Below, in pieces: positions 9,648 through 16,346 of a DNA stretch of 16,346 bases. Both the position numbers and the translations under genes were made by a program. The stretch lies in assembly GCF_000003605.2 (NCBI RefSeq), contig NW_003119740.1, positions 1 through 16,346 on the forward strand, in the 5' to 3' direction. The stretch comes from Saccoglossus kowalevskii (Eukaryota > Hemichordata > Enteropneusta > Harrimaniidae). Numbering within the stretch: position 1 is the stretch's first letter; each line of letters starts with the position of its first letter. The notes below the pieces were generated by a model. The model had not been told where the DNA came from, searched no databases, and worked only from the letters and a program-made list of their open reading frames with translations.

Positions 9648-10389
9648 CAGTAAAATATTAATTTATTAGGAGGACATAAGTTACCTAGGTGATGTTTGCA
9701 TATGCTGTGTATCCTAAATATAATATGAACAAAAATGCACTTCATACCCCTTCCAGTAAAATATTAATTTATTAGGAGGACATAAGTTACCTAGGTGATG
9801 TTTGCATATGCTGTGTTTCCTAAATATAATATGAACAAACATGCACTGCATACCCCTTCCAGTAAAATATTAATTTATTAGGAGGACATAAGTTACCTAG
9901 GTGATGTTTGCATATGCTGTGTATCCTAAATATAATATGAACAAAAATGCACTGCATACCCCTTGCAGTAAAATATTAATTTATTAGGAGGACATAAGTT
10001 ACCTAGGTGATGTTTACATATGCTGTGTATCCTAAATATAATATGAACAAAAATGCACTGCATACCCCTTGCAGTAAAATATTAATTTATTAGGAGGACA
10101 TAAGTTATCTAGGTGATGTTTACATATGCTGTGTATCCTAAATATAATATGAACAAAAATGCACTGTATACCCCTTCCAGTAAAATATTAATTTATTAGG
10201 AGGACATAAGTTACCTAGGTGATGTTTGCATATGCTGTGTATCCTAAATATAATATGAACAAAAATGCACTGCATACCCCTTCCAGTAAAATATTAATTT
10301 ATTAGGAGGACATAAGTTACCTAGGTGATGTTTGCATATGCTGTGTATCCTAAATATAATATGAACAAAAATGCACTGCATACCCCTTC
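9648..10389. repeat. Units 92-98: block rich in rare variants also seen far to the left
   Basis: Unit 92 has T95. Unit 93 (9754-9859) combines A64T and A87C. A87C otherwise appears in unit 34, whose neighbour unit 35 has A64T. Units 94 and 95 carry the G106 tail (CCCCTTGCAG), and unit 96 (10072-10177) has T37, A51 and T96. The G106 tail and T37 are otherwise seen only in units 10-14, about 8.7 kb to the left. Units 97 and 98 are consensus-like. Confidence 0.83.
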
Positions 10390-11237
10390 CAGTAAAATAT
10401 TAATTTATTTGGAGGACATAAGTTACCTAGGTGATGTTTGCATATGCTGTGTATCCTAAATATAATATGAACAAAAATGCACTGCATACCCCTTCCAGTA
10501 AAATATTAATTTATTTGGAGGACATAAGTTACCTAGGTGATGTTTGCATATGCTGTGTATCCTAAATATAATATGAACAAAAATGCACTGCATACCCCTT
10601 CCAGTAAAATATTAATTTATTTGGAGGACATAAGTTACCTAGGTGATGTTTGCATATGCTGTGTATCCTAAATATAATATGAACAAAAATGCACTGCATA
10701 CCCCTTCCAGTAAAATATTAATTTATTTGGAGGACATAAGTTACCTAGGTGATGTTTGCATATGCTGTGTATCCTAAATATAATATGAACAAAAATGCAC
10801 TTCATACCCCTTCCAGTAAAATATTAATTTATTAGGAGGACATAAGTTACCTAGGTGATGTTTGCATATGCTGTGTATCCTAAATATAATATGAACAAAA
10901 ATGCACTGTATACCCCTTCCAGTAAAATATTAATTTATTAGGAGGACATAAGTTACCTAGGTGATGTTTGCATATGCTGTGTATCCTAAATATAATATGA
11001 ACAAAAATGCACTGTATACCCCTTCCAGTAAAATATTAATTTATTAGGAGGACATAAGTTACCTAGGTGATGTTTACATATGCTGTGTATCCTAAATATA
11101 ATATGAACAAAAATGCACTGTATACCCCTTCCAGTAAAATATTAATTTATTAGGAGGACATAAGTTACCTAGGTGATGTTTGCATATGCTGTGTATCCTA
11201 AATATAATATGAACAAAAATGCACTGTATACCCCTTC
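10390..11237. repeat. Units 99-106: two runs of identical neighbours
   Basis: Units 99-101 (10390-10707) differ from the consensus only by T21 and look identical. Unit 102 adds T95. Units 103-106 (10814-11237) are four consecutive copies with T96 (ACTGTATAC), with A51 also in 105. T96 is otherwise sparse. Such runs point to very recent expansion in steps of one monomer, unlike the dimer and trimer blocks. Confidence 0.86.
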
Positions 11238-12401
11238 CAGTAAAATATTAATTTATTAGGAGGACATAAGTTACCTAGGTGATGTTTGCATATGCTGTGT
11301 ATCCTAAATATAATATGAACAAAAATGCACTGCATACCCCTTCCAGTAAAATATTAATTTATTTGGAGGACATAAGTTACCTAGGTGATGTTTGCATATG
11401 CTGTGTATCCTAAATATAATATGAACAAAAATGCACTGCATACCCCTTCCAGTAAAATATTAATTTATTTGGAGGACATAAGTTACCTAGGTGATGTTTG
11501 CATATGCTGTGTATCCTAAATATAATATGAACAAAAATGCACTTCATACCCCTTCCAGTAAAATATTAATTTATTAGGAGGACATAAGTTACCTAGGTGA
11601 TGTTTGCATATGCTGTGTATCCTAAATATAATATGAACAAAAATGCACTTCATACCCCTTCCAGTAAAATATTAATTTATTAGGAGGACATAAGTTACCT
11701 AGGTGATGTTTGCATATGCTGTGTATCCTAAATATAATATGAACAAAAATGCACTGCATACCCCTTCCAGTAAAATATTAATTTATTAGGAGGACATAAG
11801 TTACCTAGGTGATGTTTGCATATGCTGTGTATCCTAAATATAATATGAACAAAAATGCACTACATACCCCTTCCAGTAAAATATTAATTTATTTGGAGGA
11901 CATAAGTTACCTAGGTGATGTTTACATATGCTGTGTATCCTAAATATAATATGAACAAAAATGCACTGTATACCCCTTCCAGTAAAATATTAATTTATTA
12001 GGAGGACATAAGTTACCTAGGTGATGTTTGCATATGCAGTGTATCCTAAATATAATATGAACAAAAATGCACTGCATACCCCTTCCAGTAAAATATTAAT
12101 TTATTTGGAGGACATAAGTTACCTAGGTGATGTTTGTTTGCTGTGTATCCTAAATATAATATGAACAAAAATGCACCGCATACCCCTTCCAGTAAAATAT
12201 TAATTTATTTGGAGGACATAAGTTACCTAGGTGATGTTTGCATATGCTGTGTATCCTAAATATAATATGAACAAAAATGCACTGCATACCCCTTCCAGTA
12301 AAATATTAATTTATTTGGAGGACATAAGTTACCTAGGTGATGTTTGCATATGCTGTGTATCCTAAATATAATATGAACAAAAATGCACTTCATACCCCTT
12401 C
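11238..12401. repeat. Units 107-117: T21-rich block with a 104-bp unit
   Basis: T21 is found in units 108, 109, 113, 115, 116 and 117. Single markers are G95A in 112 (ACTACAT), A51 with T96 in 113 and A59 in 114. Unit 115 (12086-12189) is 104 bp. Around 12131-12142 the core reads GTTTGTTTGCTGTG in place of GTTTGCATATGCTGTG, so CATA has been replaced by TT and the palindrome lost. The same unit has T94C (CACCGCAT), which makes a CpG. Confidence 0.87.
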
Positions 12402-13673
12402 CAGTAAAATATTAATTTATTAGGAGGACATAAGTTACCTAGGTGATGTTTGCATATGCTGTGTATCCTAAATATAATATGAACAAAAATGCACTGCATA
12501 CCCCTTCCAGTAAAATATTAATTTATTAGGAGGACATAAGTTACCTAGGTGATGTTTACATATGCTGTGTATCCTAAATATAATATGAACAAAAATGCAC
12601 TGCATACCCCTTCCAGTAAAATATTAATTTATTAGGAGGACATAAGTTACCTAGGTGATGTTTACATATGCTGTGTATCCTAAATATAATATGAACAAAA
12701 ATGCACTTCATACCCCTTCCAGTAAAATATTAATTTATTAGGAGGACATAAGTTACCTAGGTGATGTTTGCATATGCTGTGTATCCTAAATATAATATGA
12801 ACAAAAATGCACTTCATACCCCTTCCAGTAAAATATTAATTTATTAGGAGGACATAAGTTACCTAGGTGATGTTTGCATATGCTGTGTATCCTAAATATA
12901 ATATGAACAAAAATGCACTGCATACCCCTTCCAGTAAAATATTAATTTATTAGGAGGACATAAGTTACCTAGGTGATGTTTGCATATGCTGTGTATCCTA
13001 AATATAATATGAACAAAAATGCACTGCATACCCCTTCCAGTAAAATATTAATTTATTAGGAGGACATAAGTTACCTAGGTGATGTTTGCATATGCTGTGT
13101 ATCCTAAATATAACATGAACAAAAATGCACTGCATACCCCTTCCAGTAAAATATTAATTTATTAGGAGAACATAAGTTACCTAGGTGATGTTTGCATATG
13201 CTGTGTATCCTAAATATAATATGAACAAAAATGCACTGCATACCCCTTCCAGTAAAATATTAATTTATTGGGAGGACATAAGTTACCTAGGTGATGTTTG
13301 CATATGCTGTGTATCCTAAATATAATATGAACAAAAATGCACTGCATACACCTTCCAGTAAAATATTAATTTATTAGGAGGACATAAGTTACCCAGGTGA
13401 TGTTTGCATATGCTGTGTATCCTAAATATAATATGAACAAAAATGCACTGCATACCCCTTCCAGTAAAATATTAATTTATTAGGAGGACATAAGTTACCT
13501 AGGTGATGTTTGCATATGCTGTGTATCCTAAATATAATATGAACAAAAATGCACTGCATACCCCTTCCAGTAAAATATTAATTTATTAGGAGGACATAAG
13601 TTACCTAGGTGATGTTTGCATATGCTGTGTATCCTAAATATAATATGAACAAAAATGCACTTCATACCCCTTC
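12402..13673. repeat. Units 118-129: near-consensus block with private point changes
   Basis: Nearly all units carry A21, and lengths are all 106 bp. A51 is in units 119 and 120; T95 in 120, 121 and 129; T77C in 124. Units 125-127 hold changes not seen elsewhere or seen rarely. These are G26A in 125 (AGGAGAACAT), A21G in 126 (TTGGGAGG) with C101A (ATACACC), and T39C in 127 (ACCCAGG), which breaks CCTAGG. No higher-order period is evident. Confidence 0.85.
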
Positions 13674-14097
13674 CAGTAAAATATTAATTTATTTGGAGGA
13701 CATAAGTTACCTAGGTGATGTTTGCATATGCTGTGTATCCTAAATATAATATGAACAAAAATGCACTGTATACCCCTTCCAGTAAAATATTAATTTATTT
13801 GGAGGACATAAGTTACCTAGGTGATGTTTGCATATGCTGTGTATCCTAAATATAATATGAACAAAAATGCACTGCATACCCATTCCAGTAAAATATTAAT
13901 TTATTTGGAGGACATAAGTTACCTAGGTGATGTTTGCATATGCTGTGTATCCTAAATATAATATGAACAAAAATGCACTGCATACCCCTTCCAGTAAAAT
14001 ATTAATTTATTAGGAGGACATAAGTTACCTAGGTGATGTTTGCATATGCTGTGTATCCTAAATATAATATGAGCAAAAATGCACTGCATACCCCTTC
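13674..14097. repeat. Units 130-133: short T21 run
   Basis: Units 130, 131 and 132 carry T21. Unit 130 has T96, and 131 has A103 (CCCATTCC), the same ordered pair of markers as units 21-22 at 2123-2334. Unit 133 returns to A21 and has A82G (GAGCAAAAATG). All units are 106 bp. Confidence 0.84.
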
Positions 14098-14307
14098 CAG
14101 TAAAATATTAATTTATTAGGAGGACATAAGTTACCTAGTGATGTTTGCATATGCTGTGTATCCTAAATATAATATGAACAAAAATGCACTGCATACCCCT
14201 TCCAGTAAAATATTAATTTATTGGGAGGACATAAGTTACCTAGTGATGTTTGCATATGCTGTGTATCCTAAATATAATATGAACAAAAATGCACTGCATA
14301 CCCCTTC
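14098..14307. repeat. Units 134-135: two adjacent 105-bp units lacking one G
   Basis: Both units read CCTAGTGATG (14134-14143 and 14239-14248) where others read CCTAGGTGATG, so one G is missing from each and CCTAGG is lost. Unit 135 also has A21G (TTGGGAGG). Two neighbours with the same deletion suggest a monomer duplication, or the same homopolymer error called twice. Since 105 is a multiple of three, the reading frame stays in phase here. With A21G turning TAG into TGG, a 63-codon frame opens from 14138 to 14329. It begins on GTG, with ATG next at 14141, and its peptide repeats itself. I do not regard it as a gene. Confidence 0.88.
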
Positions 14308-16110
14308 CAGTAAAATATTAATTTATTAGGAGGACATAAGTTACCTAGGTGATGTTTGCATATGCTGTGTATCCTAAATATAATATGAACAAAAATGCAC
14401 TTCATACCCCTTCCAGTAAAATATTAATTTATTAGGAGGACATAAGTTACCTAGGTGATGTTTGCATATGCTGTGTTTCCTAAATATAATATGAACAAAA
14501 ATGCACTTCATACCCCTTCCAGTAAAATATTAATTTATTAGGAGGACATAAGTTACCTAGGTGATGTTTGCATATGCTGTGTATCCTAAATATAATATGA
14601 ACAAAAATGCACTGCATACCCCTTCCAGTAAAATATTAATTTATTTGGAGGACATAAGTTACCTAGGTGATGTTTACATATGCTGTGTATCCTAAATATA
14701 ATATGAACAAAAATGCACTTCATACCCCTTCCAGTAAAATATTAATTTATTAGGAGGACATAAGTTACCTAGGTGATGTTTGCATATGCTGTGTATCCTA
14801 AATATAATATGAACAAAAATGCACTGCATACCCCTTCCAGTAAAATATTAATTTATTAGGAGGACATAAGTTACCTAGGTGATGTTTGCATATGCAGTGT
14901 ATCCTAAATATAATATGAACAAAAATGCACTGCATACCCCTTCCAGTAAAATATTAATTTATTTGGAGGACATAAGTTACCTAGGTGATGTTTGCATATG
15001 CTGTGTATCCTAAATATAATATGAACAAAAATGCACTTCATACCCCTTCCAGTAAAATATTAATTTATTAGGAGGACATAAGTTACCTAGGTGATGTTTA
15101 CATATGCTGTGTATCCTAAATATAATATGAACAAAAATGCACTGCATACCCCTTCCAGTAAAATATTAATTTATTAGGAGGACATAAGTTACCTAGGTGA
15201 TGTTTGCATATGATGTGTATCCTAAATATAATATGAACAAAAATGCACTTCATACCCCTTCCAGTAAAATATTAATTTATTAGGAGGACATAAGTTACCT
15301 AGGTGATGTTTGCATATGCTGTGTATCCTAAATATAATATGAACAAAAATGCACTGCATACCCCTTCCAGTAAAATATTAATTTATTAGGAGGACATAAG
15401 TTACCTAGGTGATGTTTGCATATGCTGTGTATCCTAAATATAATATGAACAAAAATGCACTTCATACCCCTTTCCAGTAAAATATTAATTTATTAGGAGG
15501 ACATAAGTTACCTAGGTGATGTTTGCATATGCTGTGTATCCTAAATATAATATGAACAAAAATGCACTGCATACCCCTTCCAGTAAAATATTAATTTATT
15601 TGGAGGACATAAGTTACCTAGGTGATGTTTGCATATGCTGTGTATCCTAAATATAATATGAACAAAAATGCACTCCATACCCCTTCCAGTAAAATATTAA
15701 TTTATTAGGAGGACATAAGTTACCTAGGTGATGTTTACATATGCTGTGTATCCTAAATATAATATGAACAAAAATGCACTGCATACCCCTTCCAGTAAAA
15801 TATTAATTTATTTGGAGGACATAAGTTACCTAGGTGATGTTTGCATATGCTGTGTATCCTAAATATAATATGAACAAAAATGCACCGCATACCCCTTCCA
15901 GTAAAATATTAATTTATTAGGAGGACATAAGTTACCTAGGTGATGTTTGCATATGCTGTGTATCCTAAATATAATATGAACAAAAATGCACTTCATACCC
16001 CTTCCAGTAAAATATTAATTTATTTGGAGGACATAAGTTACCTAGGTGATGTTTGCATATGCTGTGTATCCTAAATATAATATGAACAAAAATGCACCGC
16101 ATACCCCTTC
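14308..16110. repeat. Units 136-152: mixed block ending in a T94C dimer
   Basis: T21 is found in units 139, 142, 148, 150 and 152, and T95 in several. A59 occurs in 141, A64T in 137 and C58A in 144 (GCATATGATG). Unit 146 (15368-15474) is 107 bp with an extra T at 15471-15473. Unit 148 has G95C (ACTCCAT). Units 150 and 152 share T21 with T94C (CACCGCAT), and 149 and 151 lack both, so units 149-152 show a 212-bp dimer again. Confidence 0.85.
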
Positions 16111-16346
16111 CAGTAAAATATTAATTTATTAGGAGGACATAAGTTACCTAGGTGATGTTTGCATATGCTGTGTATCCTAAATATAATATGAACAAAAAAT
16201 GCACTGCATACGCCTTCCAGTAAAATATTAATTTATTTGGAGGACATAAGTTACCTAGTGATGTTTGCATATGCTGTGTATCCTAATATAATATGAACAA
16301 AAATGCACTGCAATACCCCTTCCAGTAAATATTAATTTATTAGGAG
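16111..16346. repeat. Right edge: indel-rich units 153-154 and a partial unit
   Basis: Unit 153 (16111-16217) is 107 bp, with six A's at 16194-16199 and C101G (ATACGCC). Unit 154 (16218-16322) has T21, one G fewer in CCTAGTG near 16254-16260, one A fewer at 16285-16286 and one A more at 16312-16313. The partial unit from 16323 has three A's (16327-16329) where four are usual, then stops after TTAGGAG. That makes five single-base indels in about 155 bases, against seven in the preceding 16.2 kb. Most fall in short homopolymers. Both array-edge decay and low-accuracy consensus at a contig end fit. Confidence 0.88.

Larger units (their letters stand above)
1..16346. repeat. Satellite DNA array, 106-bp monomer, about 154 copies
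   Basis: Successive occurrences of CAGTAAAATATT are spaced 106 bp apart from position 3 to the right end, all in the same orientation. There are 154 full units plus a 24-base partial unit, and units fill the window without interruption. The consensus has 38 A, 34 T, 17 G and 17 C, so about 32% G+C. Most units differ from it at 0-3 sites. Because 106 is not a multiple of three, each reading frame meets the unit's stop codons in turn and no long open frame survives. Long homogeneous tandem arrays like this are typical of eukaryotic satellite DNA at centromeres, pericentromeres or subtelomeres. The species and chromosomal position cannot be read from the window. Both edges fall within units, so the array probably continues, or the window is a contig built only of repeat. 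Confidence 0.98.

Noticed and set aside
14138-14329. 63-codon open frame as a protein-coding gene
   Set aside because: It lies wholly within satellite units and begins on GTG. Its peptide is a duplication of the monomer translation, and it depends on two 1-base deletions and one stop-loss substitution. No promoter, splice or codon-constraint evidence supports it.
1-16346. CRISPR array
   Set aside because: The 106-bp units abut with no unique spacers between short repeats. Variation is scattered point changes, and there are no cas genes.
1-16346. CENP-B box
   Set aside because: The box needs CpG-containing cores (TTCG and CGGG), and the consensus unit has no CpG. The few CpGs made by mutation are not in that context.
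1-16346. Telomeric repeat, rDNA spacer or transposon-derived array
   Set aside because: There are no TTAGGG-like short repeats, no rRNA or tRNA-like segments, no transposase frame and no terminal inverted repeats around the monomer.
1-16346. Plasmid or phage iteron origin
   Set aside because: Iterons are usually about 20 bp in a few copies beside a rep gene. Here the unit is 106 bp in about 154 copies with no gene.
1-16346. Assignment to a named satellite or species
   Set aside because: I do not recognise the monomer with confidence, and without a database search any name would be a guess.

Overview
The whole window is one head-to-tail tandem array of an AT-rich satellite with a 106-bp monomer. 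With the unit set to begin at CAGTAAAATATT, I count 154 complete units from 3 to 16322. Two bases of a previous unit lie at the left end and a 24-base partial unit at the right end (16323-16346). No unique sequence, gene, RNA gene, mobile element or CRISPR spacer is visible on either strand. The unit in every position-by-position remark below is the one at 1699-1804, which by eye matches the consensus exactly. 'Unit position' means a coordinate inside that 106-bp frame.

The consensus is about 32% G+C (34 of 106), with no CpG. It has three short palindromic cores: ACCTAGGT (unit 36-43), GCATATGC (unit 51-58) and ATGCA-C-TGCAT (unit 88-98). Units mostly differ from the consensus at 0-3 sites. 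The variation is concentrated at a few recurring sites: A/T at 21, G/A at 51, T/A at 59, G/T at 95, C/T at 96 and the tail at 100-106. A long homogeneous array of this kind points to eukaryotic constitutive heterochromatin (centromeric, pericentromeric or subtelomeric). I cannot name the species or the satellite family from sequence alone.

Variant sites show local higher-order structure. Units 1-7 (3-744) and 10-14 (957-1486) alternate as 212-bp dimers. Units 16-26 (1593-2758) alternate strictly at unit position 21. Units 80-91 (8376-9647) form a 318-bp trimer. Units 149-152 return to a dimer. Between these lie near-consensus stretches and runs of identical neighbours (6362-6679, 10390-10707, 10814-11237). 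The pattern is what repeated unequal exchange and local amplification leave behind.

Length changes are rare until the right end. I see 108 bp at 3501-3608, 103 bp at 5941-6043, 104 bp at 12086-12189, two 105-bp units at 14098-14307 and 107 bp at 15368-15474. Then five single-base indels fall in the last ~155 bases, which is either array-edge decay or poor consensus at a contig end. The only longer open frame (63 codons at 14138-14329) exists because two neighbouring units are 105 bp, a multiple of three, and one has lost its recurring stop codon. It is a by-product of the repeat, not evidence of a gene.
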